Source: Castor canadensis
Lineage: Eukaryota; Chordata; Mammalia; Rodentia; Castoridae
DNA: 64,000 bases
Reading direction: 5' to 3'
Assembly (NCBI RefSeq): GCF_047511655.1
Contig: NC_133390.1
Coordinates: 92,263,583-92,327,582 of the forward strand
Shown piece after piece: positions 11,640 to 23,150 of this stretch. The translations under genes were made by a program, and so were the position numbers. Each line of letters opens with the position of its first letter. Position 1 is the first letter of the stretch. The notes beneath the pieces were generated by a model, which was not told where the DNA came from, ran no database searches, and saw only the letters and a program-made list of their open reading frames with translations.

Positions 11640-12010
11640 ACCATTGTCAGAGAAAAATTTCACTGTACAGAGTTAAGCAATCAAGAAAGACTTTATTCAA
11701 GTGGTAGGGGTCAAGACTGTTGCAATAGGGGCGAGAAAATGAACTCGACTCTGAATGTAACAGGGGCAGCTGGGGATTTATAGCCCACAGGCAGGGTGAG
11801 AAAGTTCATAGATAGAAATCACCAAGAGGCGCTTGGTTGGTGTCAAGAATGGGGGAATTATTGCTGAACTGAGATAGTTCAGATAAGTGTGAGTTGAGAA
11901 GAGGGTTCAGAGGAGACTGACTTAAGTTTGGTCAGGGAGGGAGTCCTTGTCAGTACAAAGAAACATCCTGTCCTTGCCTCTGAGGTAAGACTCATACCAT
12001 CCATCCTTAT
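11640..12010 (-). mobile_element. Old ERV LTR, antisense
   Basis: Read on the minus strand, a TATA box (TATAAAT, complement of 11776-11782) lies about 80 bp before a polyadenylation signal (AATAAA, complement of 11692-11697), the order and spacing of an LTR. The phrases AGACTTTATTCAAGTGG and CAGCTGGGGATTTATAGCCC are familiar from antisense ERVL-class LTRs. The edges are uncertain and the family is not identified. No internal retroviral genes were seen nearby. Confidence 0.5.
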
Positions 12011-13404
12011 GACTCCCATAAGACTTTGAAATGATGCTCTTTTTTATCTGCCTCTAATAAACCCTAGTCCCTTTTCAGTTTTTGAGACATTCTTCATTAA
12101 TGAATATTCTCCTTTTTACAAAAGCCTAAATAAAATCATCCTCTTAGTCGTTTGGTGCAATTTATCTTTCATAGTTTTGCTTCTGTGCCTGGGCAGGAGT
12201 GGAACCCTTTCCTGTTTACTACACCTAGGCACTGGTATCTCTAGAACCCCATGTGCTCCATTTCTGGCCAGTGAATGGAGGACTTGGTGGTTCAAATACT
12301 TCCTCCCCCAAAATGAATCCTAAATAATGTCCATTGCAAGTAGGACTGTCTTTGAGATTTTTACTGGGCCCCTGAAAAATCACAAAGAATTTGTCCTAGA
12401 AATAATTAGGTTTATTAGATATGTTACTATTGATGAGTTGCTGGGAAGAGTTGTCAAACCAGGAGCAATACTGTTAGAGAAGTTCCTGGAAAACCGAAAA
12501 TTGTTAATGGCCTTTCTGTCTACAATGTTTCTGTTTTTCAGAGTGCTGGTGCTGTTTTGCTTGATACTGGACAATAGTATAGTGTTATTAGTCATAATCT
12601 CATTTTTTTTCTTAAAACTTGGTTACAACTTTACTTCTTTAGCTTGAATCTAGTATCTTCCAGGCTAGTGAGTTTCAGCTGGTAGTTCACATCACTTACC
12701 CATGGAGACTTACAAAAATGCTGAAGTTTAGAGTCTACTCAAGACCTGTCCAATCTCTTTACTTCATATTCTTGATATACCTTGGTATACTCTCCATATG
12801 TGATCATCACATTTGTGATACATACTGGTCAGAATGATTAGACATCTGAAGTTTTTTTTTCTGTACAAAGACTAAATTCATCAGTTTTTATAAATTAGAT
12901 ATAATATATACTTATCTTTGAAAATTGGGTTTAATATTACAGATTATTTTTGGAAATGATAGCTTATTCTCCTTGCCTAACCCCACTAGAATTTGGAAAC
13001 TTTTATTTAAAATTTTTATTTTCATAGTAATATAGTTGGCATTGATTCAGCAAGACTTCTTCCTCCTTGTTAATAGGACATAACTGGGAACATTGCTTCT
13101 TTAGCAAAGGCTTTCTGTGGCATGTCATATTTGAGAATGAGGCTCATTTAATCAGATATGATCAGACATTTGTAAGGAACTGAGGTTGACTTAATGGAGC
13201 CAATGTTTACAAAATGTACTTGGGAAAATCAGTCTGATACCTGGGCTACAGAGTCCTCAGCTTTCCAGTTGAGTACGAAAGTCCATTTCCTGGCAGGCCT
13301 AGGAAATTTGGTATATTTTTTGATATTAAAAATAAACAAATTCAACCATATTGATAGATATTTTAAGTGAAATTTGATGATGAGATCTTGGCTTGGCTTC
13401 CTAC
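12011..13404. other. Unique non-coding sequence
   Basis: No supported gene or repeat. The 106-codon plus frame (12327-12647) is hydrophobic at its end only because of T-rich DNA. Confidence 0.35.
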
Positions 13405-13507
13405 CTTGGTTTAGGTATAAGCTCATGCTTATAATTCTAGCTATGTGGGAGGTATAAACAGGAGGATTGTCACCCAGGCTGGCCTGGGCAAGGAAAAAAA
13501 AAAAAAG
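13405..13507 (+). mobile_element. B1-like SINE fragment
   Basis: ATAAGCTCATGCTTATAATT, CTAGCTATGTGGGAGGTA, AGGAGGATTGTCACC and GGCTGGCCTGGGCAA followed by about 15 A make a diverged 7SL-type SINE. The head is missing. Confidence 0.65.
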
Positions 13508-15256
13508 TACAACCTGGGATTCCATATGAAAACTTCCAGCAAACCTATAAAGGCATATGTATTATCATTTTTGCTTCACCTATGTAAGTAATCAGACCCA
13601 ATCTAACAAGACCAATTTTATTTTGTGCTCCGTTATTTTTGACCAAAATGTATGCCCATACAGAGAAACACTGTTTGATTGGAAAGTTGCATTGTCTACA
13701 GCATGGCTTTCCAGTTTATTGGATTCTAGATATTTTCTTTGCTGTTTTACCTCTTTTGTAAATACGGGCAACTGGTGGATACACAAATTCTGTCTTGTCT
13801 GGTAAAAGATTTAATTGACTCCTCTCCTACCCGTTCCAGCCCCTTGAAAAAAGTCCAGTTTGAGTACTGATAATAAATTAGACTTGATCCTTTCCAAATT
13901 TCCCATCTTTACTAACTGTTGAATGTTTTCATTTTCCTTCAGTAGCTAGCCACAATTCTCCAAAGTAACATTTCCAATTTTCTTCTATCTCATCTGTGTG
14001 GCTTGGATCACTGAGAACAAAAATCTGATATCCCAGATCCCTGGTGGGAACCATGTTGTCTTGTAGCTGGCCCATTTTTCCAAGATAGGAGAAGCCTTGT
14101 CAGTTGAGTGCTGGTGGCTGGAGATAAACTTCAAAATACTCACACGTGGGCTAATCCAGTGTGCATGCTACAAAGAGGGCAGATGACGGCAGATGTGCTC
14201 ATCTCTCATTTCTCAGCATTGCACCTCATCTTCAACCTTCTGTTAACCTCTCCTTCTGTTGACAACCTGTGTCACCTCCCCAAGAATGTCTATCAACATT
14301 AATGTTTAACAACATTAAACATAATTCTAATTGCTAGTAGATAGTCAGATGAACAAATTTACATTCTAATGGTAAATACAGACAATCAACAAGTGATCAA
14401 AAGATAAATAAGTGAGTTATAAATAATGATGATTTTTTTATGATGAAAAACTAATGATAAAATAGTTGAGATGGTCCTGGAAGGCTTTCTGGGGAGGTGA
14501 CAAAAGTTGAGAACAGAAGGGTGATGATGAGGTGCCAGGCTGAAAAATGAGAGAAGAGCACATCCACCATTGCTCTCTATGCAGCACACAAACTGGATTA
14601 AAGAAACCTTTCCCTTTGCTCAGAAAAATTTGGTGTTCACTGTGTTGAGTAGGCTACTCTCAAGTAAACAATTACTTTCCCAGAAATTTTATCTACTGAT
14701 TGGTTTATACTGGTTGTGTTGTCACAATTATGCAAATTGCAAAAGTAAGTTTTTGCAAAATGGATCACTTCTATGAAAATTAACTTCAGTGCTATGGAAA
14801 AAATTTCAAAAAGCTACATGCTAAGTATTTGCTATCAAATTATGTTCAGGTAAAAAAATTGTCAGAATTAGTGAAAAAAATTTAAAATGTGAAAGGACTT
14901 TGGACTCTTCAAAAAAGTCTTTATTTTCTTTGTCAGTTAAAGAAATTGAGACTGGAAATATTTGTTGGTATGGTATGGATGATGTAGAACTATATAAAGG
15001 GGATCCACATTAAAATATAGGCATGTCTTTTGTCAAATTACTGGTAGACTCATGTTTTAGGTATGCTTTATGTTATATGACAAAATGTTTAAGCTATTTT
15101 AGCATATATTTTACAAGATTAACATTTATCTTTAACTGGTCAACACTCTGACTGAACTAGGTAAAACAAAGTAGACTTCTACTATATTATTTTCTCTCAC
15201 AAAAATAAGATCATACTATTCAAATTGTTTTGTAAACTTTTTTTCCTATTTACTGT
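13508..15256. other. Unique non-coding sequence
   Basis: No gene or clear repeat, AT-rich. This is the flank into which the large L1 below inserted. Confidence 0.4.
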
Positions 15257-15270
15257 TAAAACCTTGCTGT
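15257..15270. repeat. Target-site duplication, left (large L1)
   Basis: TAAAACCTTGCTGT, repeated exactly at 23151-23164 directly after the L1 tail. The sequence GTT/AAAACC agrees with the TT/AAAA cleavage preference of L1 endonuclease. Confidence 0.9.
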
Positions 15271-16049
15271 GCAGGATACAAAATCAATTTACAAAAATCA
15301 GTAGCCTTTCTATACACCACCAATGAGCAGATTGAGAAAGAATAGAGGAAAATAATTCCTTTTACAATAGCCTCAAAAAAAAATCAAATACCAAGGAATA
15401 AACTTAACAAAAGATGTACATGACCTTTACAAGGAAAAGTACAAGAAAGTAATCGAAGAAGACTACAGAAGGTAGAAAGATCTCCCATGCTCATGGATTG
15501 GCAGAATCAACATAGTAAAAATGGCTGTACTACCAAAAGCATTCTACATGTTTGATGAAATTCCCATCAAAATCCCAAAATGACATTCATCATAGAGATT
15601 GAAAAATCAACCCTAATGTTCATTTGGAGAAAATAAAAGACCATGAATATCCAAGGCAACACTAAGCAAAAAAGAGCAACTGTGGAGGTATCACAATACT
15701 CAACTTCAAACTATTCTACAGAGCCACAGCAATAAAAACAGCATATACTGGCACAAAAACAGATATGAAGACCGGTAGAACAGAATAAAGGACCCAGATA
15801 TGAATCCACGCTACTATGCCCACGTTATTTTGACAAAGGTGCCAAAAATATACAATGGAGAAAAGACAGCCTCTTCAACAAATGTTGCTGAGAAAACTGG
15901 ATATCTGCCTGCAGAAAACTATAACTAGATCCATGTTTATCACCCTGTACAAGTCTACTCAAAGTGGATTAAGGACCTTAATATCAGACTTGAAATCTTG
16001 AAGCTAGTATGGGAAAGAGCAGGGAATATACTGGAAGCAATAAGCATAC
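15271..16049 (+). pseudogene. Older L1 ORF2 fragment at the L1 5' end
   Basis: The segment aligns by eye with ORF2 from the part just after the FADD box (compare 15271 GCAGGATACAAAATCAA with 20434 onward) to the region equivalent to about 21680. It is clearly more diverged than the L1 ORF2 downstream and has many stops. It ends near AAGCAATAAGCAT, where sequence changes to the L1 5' UTR. The exact join (within about 20 bp) is uncertain. Confidence 0.85.
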
Positions 16050-17011
16050 CACCTCCCACATGAACTGTAAATAAACACGCAGGCCTGACAACGTGGTGGC
16101 AGTGTCACCTTTCCCAGTGCTTGGAAAGGGGAAAGCTTGTAGCAGAGGCTCCCACACAGGAGAACTCTGAACAAACAAAGCCTGCAGGGCCAGGTGAGTG
16201 CTCAGCTCACCCCTGAGATCTGCATAAATAACGCCTCCAGCAACAGCAGGCTGACAGCAGCGGGCAGGCAAGCCATAGCCGCAGATACCATTCTCAGAAC
16301 TGTCTCCAGACTCTGTTTTTTTTCTTTGTCTTCCTACCTTTGATGAGAGAACAACCGAATTACACCTGCAAGCTGAAAAACTTACTGAAACTGTATTGCA
16401 TTTGAACTTGGGACACTTGGTGGGGTTATTTTTGTGCATGTGTGTGTAGTTTTGTTCTATTTTATGTGTCCCCATTGATGAGACAACTACAGAACAACAT
16501 CTGAGGCACCATCTCCAGGACTGGAGACTGAGATGGACACCCAAATTATTAAGACTGAAACTTCATTGCATTTGAACTTGGAGGTTTTCTGGTTTTTTGG
16601 TTTTTTGGTTTTTTTGGTTTTTTGTTATTTTAAAATTTTCTATTTTTTCATTTTATTTTAATACATTTTTATATATAGATTTTTCTTTCATTTACTTACT
16701 TTTTATTTTTATTCTTATCTTTATTTTTTTATTTTTGATTTTCAATCCTCTTTCTGTCTCTCTAATGTCTGTTCAGCTTACTGTCGATTAGTACACTAAA
16801 GCTCCCTGTTTATACCTTTGAAACCTTATTGTCTGACACCTTGTTCTGTTTTCTCCCTCCAGTCTGTGTATTTGTTTTTCCCATTTCTTTAACTTCTTGC
16901 TTTCCATCTCCACTCACCCTTCCATTCTAAATATTACCATTGTTATTATTACAAGCTAGAAAATACTTAATTGCCCACAGTACAGGGACAGTAACAACAC
17001 CAAAGACAATG
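16050..17011 (+). promoter_or_regulatory. L1 5' UTR
   Basis: About 960 bp between the ORF2-like fragment and ORF1. The first part is relatively GC-rich (for example GCAGGCCTGACAACGTGGTG), followed by a duplicated block: TTGATGAGAGAACAAC at 16339 versus TTGATGAGACAACTAC at 16475, and ATTGCATTTGAACTTGG at 16395-16411 versus 16565-16581. A T-rich tract with GGTTTTTT repeats (16590-16626) follows. In L1 elements this region holds the internal promoter. Current activity is unknown. Confidence 0.75.
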
Positions 17012-18220
17012 ATGGGAAGACAGAAAAAACAGGGAAACCAGTTTCCCCACAGCAAAAAATTAGTACAGGAACCAGAGGGGAATGAAGAAAACAGGTACTC
17101 AGATCCAGACTCCAACAAACTGAAGATAAATTATGCCAAAGGACCCAATGAAGCCCACAAGAATAATTTAAAAGAAGACATACTACAAGTACTCAATGAG
17201 AATTTTATAGAGATGATACTGGATAGGGTCAACCAAAATATACAGGAGATACTCAAGAAATTCCAAGACAACAAAAATAAAGAATTTGAAAAAGCAAAAG
17301 AAGAAATAAAGGAAACCATAGAAACACTGTATAAACACCAAAGTGAAAGAGAGAACATGATGAATAAACAGATAAATGAACTCAGGACAAAAATAGACAA
17401 CATTAAAGAGGAAACCAGCCAGGATAAGGAAAACCACAGAAAAAAGAACGAAACAGAACTGCAAAACAAAACAGAAGGCCAATCCAGCAGAATAGAACAA
17501 ACAGAAGACAGAATGTCAGAACTTGAAGATGAAATGGTAATTAAAGGAAAAACTGAAGAACTATTAATTAAACAACTCAAAACCTGTGAAAAGAAAATGC
17601 AAGAACTCACCAACTCCATCAAAAGTCCAAACTTGAGAATCATGGGCATTGAAGAAGGAGAAGAGGTGCAAGCGAAGGGAATGCATAATATATTTAACAA
17701 AATAATAACGGAAAATTTCCCAAAACTAGAGAAAGATATTCCCATACAGATGCAAGAGGCCTCCAGGACACCAAACAGACCAGATCAAAATAGAACTACC
17801 CCACGACATATCATCATTAAAACAACAAGTTCAGAAACTAAGGAAAGAATATTGAAGGCTGTAAGAGAGAAAAAACAAGTAACATACAAAGGCAAACCCA
17901 TCAAAATCACAGCAGACTTCTCAACAGAAACATTAAAAGCAAGAAGAGCATGGGGTGAGATCTTCCGGGCACTGAATGAAAATAACTTCAACCCCAGGAT
18001 ACTCTACCCAGCAAAACTATCATTCAAAATAGATGGAGCAATAAAAGTCTTCCACGATAAGCAGAAACTAAAAGAATATGTGACCACAAAGCCACCACTA
18101 CAAAAGATTCTGCAAGGGATTCTGCACACAGAAAGTGAAACCCAACTTAACCATGAAAAGACAGGCAGCACCAAACAACAGGAAAAGAAAAAGCAAGACA
18201 GTAGAGTAACCTCAATTTAG
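17012..18220 (+). CDS. L1 ORF1 protein, open reading frame
   Basis: A complete 402-residue frame starting MGRQKKQGNQF, which resembles the usual MGKKQ-type L1 ORF1p start. An adjacent in-frame ATG (17009) and another at 16940 also exist, but the family match favours 17012. ORF1p is the trimeric RNA-binding chaperone that coats L1 RNA in cytoplasmic particles. Seen here: a long Lys/Glu-rich coiled coil (roughly residues 45-205), an RRM region containing NLRIMGIEEG and TPRHIIIKTT, and the C-terminal domain with ADFSTETLKARRAWG and YPAKLSF. It is longer than human ORF1p (338 residues), mainly in the coiled coil. No stops or frameshifts, though ORF2 downstream is broken. ORF2 begins 39 bp after the stop. 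It is a transposon gene, not a host gene. Confidence 0.92.
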   Translation: MGRQKKQGNQFPHSKKLVQEPEGNEENRYSDPDSNKLKINYAKGPNEAHKNNLKEDILQVLNENFIEMILDRVNQNIQEILKKFQDNKNKEFEKAKEEIKETIETLYKHQSERENMMNKQINELRTKIDNIKEETSQDKENHRKKNETELQNKTEGQSSRIEQTEDRMSELEDEMVIKGKTEELLIKQLKTCEKKMQELTNSIKSPNLRIMGIEEGEEVQAKGMHNIFNKIITENFPKLEKDIPIQMQEASRTPNRPDQNRTTPRHIIIKTTSSETKERILKAVREKKQVTYKGKPIKITADFSTETLKARRAWGEIFRALNENNFNPRILYPAKLSFKIDGAIKVFHDKQKLKEYVTTKPPLQKILQGILHTESETQLNHEKTGSTKQQEKKKQDSRVTSI

Positions 18221-21094
18221 GTACATACAATCAAACCTCCAAACAACTAAGACAACTAAATGACAGGAATCACCACATACCTATCAGTACTAACACTTAA
18301 TGTTAATGGACTTAATTCACACATCAAAAGGCACCGCTTGATGAAATGGATTAAAAAGGAAGATCCAACAATTTGTTGCTTACAGGAGACCCATCTCACT
18401 GACAGAAATAAGCATAGGCTTAGGATGAAAGGCTGGAAGAAGATTTACCAATCCAATGGCCCCCGAAAACAGGCAGGAGTAGCAATACTTATTTCTGACA
18501 AAGTAGACTTCAAACCTACATTGATCAAATGAGATAAAGGACATTCCATACTTATAAAAGGGGAACTAGACCAAAAGGAAATTATAATCATCAACCTGTA
18601 TGCACCCAATGTCAACACACCCAATTTCATCAAACATACCCTGAAAGACCTAAAAGCATATATAAACGCCAACACAGTGGTTGTGGGAGACTTTAACACC
18701 CCATTATCATCAATAGATAGATCATCCAAACAAAAAATCATTAAGGAAATCCAAGATCTAAAGTACACAGTAGATCAAATGGACCTATTTGATGTCTACA
18801 GAACATTTCATCCAACTTCTACACAATATACATTCTTCTCAGCAGCCCATGGAACTTTCTCCAAAATAGATCATATCCTAGGGCACAAAGCAAGTCTCAG
18901 CAAATATAAGAAAATAGAAATTATACCGTGCATACTATCTGATCACAATGCAGTAAAAGTAGAACTCAACAACAAAGTAAAGACAAAAAATATGCAAACA
19001 GCTGGAAACTAAATAACTCATTACTTAATGAAGAATGGATCATCGATGAAATAAAAGAGTAAATTAAAGTTCCTGGAAGTCAATGAAAATGAAAACACAA
19101 CCTACCAGAACCTATGGGACACAGCAAAGGCAGTCCTGAGAGGAAAGTTTATAGCCATGAGTGCCTATATTAAAAAGACTGAAAGATCCCAAATCAATGA
19201 CCTAATGATACATCTCAAACTCCTAGAAAATCAAGAACAAGCAAATCCCAAAACAAATAGAAGGAGAGAAATAATAAAAATAAGAGCTGAAATCAATGAA
19301 ATAGAAACCAAAACAACCATACAAAGAATTAATGAAACAAAAACTTGGTTCTTTGAAAAAATAAATAAGATCGATAGGCCCCTGACGAACCTGACTAAAA
19401 TGAGGAGAGAAAAAACCCAAATTAGTAGAATCAGGAATGCAAAAGGGGAGATAACAACAAACACCATGGAAGTCCAGGAAATCATCAGAGACTACCTTGA
19501 GAACCTATATTCAAATAAATTTGAAAATCTAAAAGAAATGGACAGATTTCTAGATACATATGACCATCCAAAACTGAACCAAGAGGAAATTAATCACCTG
19601 AATAGGTATATAACACAAAATGAAATTGAAGCAGCAATCAAGAGTCTCCCCAAAAAGAAAAGTCCAGGACCTGCTGGATTCTCTGCTGAATTCTATCAGA
19701 CCTTTAAAGAAGAACTGATACCAACCCTCCTTAAACTGTTCCACGAAATAGAAAGGGAAGGAAAACTGCCAAACACATTTTATGAAGCCAGTATTACACT
19801 TATCCCAAAACCAGGCAAAGACACCTAAAAAGAACTATAGGCCAATCTCCTTAATGAACATTGATGCAAAAATCCTCAACAAAATAATGGCAAACTGAAT
19901 TCAACAACACATCAAAAAGATTATTCACCACGACCAAGTAGGCTTCATCCCAGGGATGCAGGGGTGGTTCAACATACGAAAATCAATAAACGTAATAAAC
20001 CACATTAACAGAAGCAAAGACAAAAACCACTTGATCATCTCAATAGATGCAGAAAAAGCCTTTGATAAGATCCAACACCATATCATGATAAAAGCTCTAA
20101 GAAAACTAAGAATAGAAGGAAAGTACCTCAACATCATAAAAGCTATATATGACAAATGTACAGCCATAATATATACTTAATGGAGAAAAACTGAAAGCAT
20201 TCCCTCTAAAATCAGGAACCAGACAAGGATGCCCACTATCTCCACTCTTATTCAACATAGTACTGGAATTCCTAGCCAGAGCAATTAGGCCAGAACAAGG
20301 AATAAAAGGAATACAAATAGGTAAAGAAACTGTCAAACTATTCCTATTTGCAGATGACATGATCCTATACCTTAAAGACCCAAAAAATTCTACTCAGAAG
20401 CTTCTAGACATCATCAATAGCTATAGCAAGGTAGCAGGATATAAAATCAACATAGAAAAATCATTAGCATTTCTATACACTAACAATGAGCAAACTGAAA
20501 AAGAATATATGAAAACAATTCCATTTACAATAGCCTCAAAAAAAAAATCAAATACCTAGGTGTAAACCTAACAAAAGATGTGAAAGACCTCTACAAGGAA
20601 AACTATACACTTCTGAAGAAAGAGATTGAGGAAGACTATAGAAAGTGGAGAGATCTCCCATGCTCATGGATTGGTAGAATCAACATAGTAAATTGTTGAT
20701 ACTTCCAAAAGTAATCTACATGTTTAATGCAATTCCTATCAAAATTCCAATGACATTCATTAAAGAGATCAAAAAATGTACTGTGAAATTTATATGGAAA
20801 CACAGGAAGCCACGAATAGCCAAGGCAATACTCAGTCAAAAGAACAATGCAGGAGGTATCACAATACCTGACTTCAAACTATATTACAAAGCAATAACAA
20901 TAAAAACAGCATGGTACTGGCACAAAAACAGACATGAAGACCAGTGGTACAGAATAGAGGACCCAGATATGAAGCCACACAACTATAACCAACTTGTCTT
21001 TGACAAAGACGCTAAAAATATACGATGGAGAAATAGCAGAAAAAAACTGAAACTAGATCCATGTATATCACCCTATATCAAGATTAACTCAAAA

Positions 21095-21109
21095 TGGATT
21101 GAGGATCTT
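21095..21109. repeat. Target-site duplication, left (nested L1)
   Basis: TGGATTGAGGATCTT, 15 bp, repeated exactly at 21596-21610. Both belong to the interrupted ORF2. Confidence 0.95.
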
Positions 21110-21595
21110 TTTTTTTTTTTTTTTGATCATATTATATTTTATTTTTTTTTATTATTCATATGTGCATACAAGGCTTGGTTCATTTCTCCCCACTGCCCCC
21201 ACCCCCTCCTTTACCACCCACTCCACCCCCTCCCGCTCCCCTCCCTCAATACCCAGCAGAAACTATTTTGCCCTTATCTCTAATTTTGTTGTAGAGAGAG
21301 TATAAGCAATAATAGGAAGGAACAAGGGTTTTTGCTGGTTGAGATAAGGATAGCTATACAGGGCATTGACTCACATTGATTTCCTGTGCGTGGGTGTTAC
21401 CTTCTAGGTTAATTCTTTTTGATCTAACCTTTTCTCTAGTTCCTGGTCCCCTTTTCCTATTGGCCTCAGTTGCTTTTAAGGTATCTGCTTTAGTTTCTCT
21501 GCATTAAGGGCAACAAATGCTAGCTAGTTTTTTAGGTGTCTTACCTATCCTCACCCCTCCCTTGTGTGCTCTCGCTTTTATCATGTGCTCATAGT
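21110..21595 (-). mobile_element. Young 5'-truncated L1 inserted antisense in ORF2
   Basis: Begins on the plus strand with about 15 T and further T-rich sequence, then TTATTATTCATATGTGCATA, which is the complement of the L1 3' end. It continues through a C-rich tract (complement of the G-rich 3' UTR) and ends with CATGTGCTCATAG, close to the end of ORF2. It carries only the 3' UTR and is flanked by a perfect 15-bp duplication. The minus-strand target ATT/AAGATC fits L1 endonuclease. It is clearly younger than the L1 it interrupts, and its 3' UTR is a different type from that of its host. Confidence 0.93.
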
Positions 21596-22537
21596 TGGAT
21601 TGAGGATCTTAATATCAGACCACAAACTCTAAAGTTGATACAGGAAAGAGTAGGAAATACTCTGGAGTTAGTAGGTATAGGTAAGAACTTTCTCAACGAA
21701 ACCCCAGCAGCACAGCAACTAAGAGATAGCATAGATAAATGGGACCTCATAAAGCTAAAAAGCTTCTGTTCATGAAAAGAAATGGTCTCTAAACTGAAGA
21801 GAACACCCACAGAGTGGGAGAAAATATTTGCCAGCTATACATCAGACAAAGGACTGATAATCAGAATATATAGGGAACTTAAAAAACTAAATTCTCCCAA
21901 AACTAATGAACCAATAAAGAAACGGGCAAGTGAACTAAATAGAACTTTCTCAAAAGAAGAAATTCAAATGGCCAAAAACCATATGAAAAAATGCTCACCA
22001 TCTCTAGCAATAAAGGAAATGCAAATTAAAACCACACTAAGATTCCACCTCACCCCTGTTAGAATAGCCATCATTAGCAACACCACGAACAACAGGTGTT
22101 GGTGAGGATGAGGGGAAAAAAGAACCCTCTTACACTGTTGGTGGGAATGTAAACTAGTACAACCACTCTGGAAAAAAATTTGGAGGCTACTTAAAAAGCT
22201 AGACATTGATCTACCATTTGATCCAGCAATACCACTCTTGGGGATATACCCAAAATACTGTGACACAGGTTACTCCAGAGGCACCTGCACACCCATGTTT
22301 ATTGCAGCACTATTCACAATAGCCAAGCTATGGAAACAGCCAAGATGCCCCACCACTGATGAATGGATTTAAAAAGTGTGGTATTTATACAGAATGGAAT
22401 TTTACTCAGCCACAAAGAAGAATGAAAATTTGTCATTCACAAGTAAATGGGTGGAACTGAAGATTATCATCTTAAGCAAAGTTAGCCAGGCTCAGAAGGC
22501 CAAGGATTGCATGGTCTTCCTCATATGTGGATTGTAG

Positions 22538-23150
22538 ATCTAAAACAAATGCAGCAATATTATGGGACATGGGTCACAGCATGGGGAGGCTATGCAAGGG
22601 AGAGATAGGGCAAGGGAAGGGAATCCAAATATTTGAATGTGATTGATGTGCTCACTGCATAGAAATGAATATAGTAATCTTACACTGGCCAAGGCCACTA
22701 ATGGAAGGGGACTAGGAAGTAGTGAAGAGGTCTGGTAGAGAAGAACCAATTGGGGCTGTAATACACATGTGCATGGAAACAACACAAGGAATCTCCCTAT
22801 ATAGCCATCTTTATCTCTAACTAGCAAAAATGCCATGTTTCTCTTATTATCTTTTATGTTTTATCTTCTACAAAATCAGTAACTCCAGGTTCTGCCTGGA
22901 GTGGGGATGTTTGGCACTGGTGGGAGGGGAAACTGGCAGAGAATGGGGATAAGGATGAATAAGGGGCAAATAATTTGTACACATATATGTAAATGGTATC
23001 TGTTGAAACTGTTCTAGGAATCCAGGGTGGGGGGATGAAAGAGAGCATTGGAGGGGGTGAATTCAAGTATGATATGTTTTATACATTGTAAGAACCTTTG
23101 TAAATTCTACAATGTACCCCCACCCAGCACAACAACAACAACAACAATAA
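22538..23150 (+). mobile_element. L1 3' UTR, type A
   Basis: Non-coding 3' part of the large L1, with GAATTCAAGTATGATATG, TGTAAGAACCTTTGTAAATT and CCACCCAGCACAACAACAAC, ending in AAC repeats and AATAATAAAA. The same 3' UTR type is present at 41971-42791 plus 45441-45490. It is unrelated by eye to the G-rich type B 3' UTR of the younger copies. Confidence 0.85.

Larger units (their letters stand above)
18260..22537 (+). pseudogene. L1 ORF2 (endonuclease/reverse transcriptase), broken
   Basis: Starts MTGITTYLSVLTLNVNGLN, an AP-type endonuclease N-terminus. The catalytic-site motifs LQETHL, VVVGDFNTPLS and SDHNAV are visible across 18260-18960. The reverse transcriptase region keeps [27 protein letters not shown] and the catalytic FADD (20347-20358). 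Lesions: TGA at 18530-18532 where relatives have Arg, a frameshift near 19006, stops and a shift around 19061-19090, a net 5-bp loss near 19828, TGA at 19896-19898, a 1-bp shift near 20690, a net 42-bp in-frame deletion near 21035, and the nested L1 at 21110-21595. A functional ORF2p would nick target DNA and reverse transcribe L1 RNA. This copy cannot. The end near 22537 is judged by similarity to other copies. Confidence 0.9.
15271..23150 (+). mobile_element. Near-full-length L1 with 5' extra ORF2 segment
   Basis: One insertion unit bounded by a perfect 14-bp target duplication. In order: an older ORF2-type segment (15271 to about 16049), 5' UTR, ORF1, ORF2 and a 3' UTR ending in (AAC)n AATAATAAAA. 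Without the 501 bp added by the nested antisense L1 it is about 7.4 kb. ORF1 is open, but ORF2 has stops, frameshifts and a 42-bp deletion, so the copy cannot encode its own machinery. The piece at the 5' end is the unusual part. It lies inside the duplication, so it arrived with the L1 rather than being part of the target. Confidence 0.88.

Noticed and set aside
15271-16049. Separate older L1 insertion that simply served as the target for the large L1
   Set aside because: The left target duplication lies before this fragment, not between it and the 5' UTR, and matches the right one exactly over 14 bp.
16597-16791. 64-codon hydrophobic frame, possible small membrane protein
   Set aside because: Phe/Ile/Leu content comes from the T-rich tract of the L1 5' UTR.
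17131-17745. 204-codon minus-strand frame with membrane-like composition
   Set aside because: It lies antisense to the open L1 ORF1. The Ser/Leu/Phe-rich, membrane-like look is the reverse reading of a Lys/Glu-rich coiled coil.
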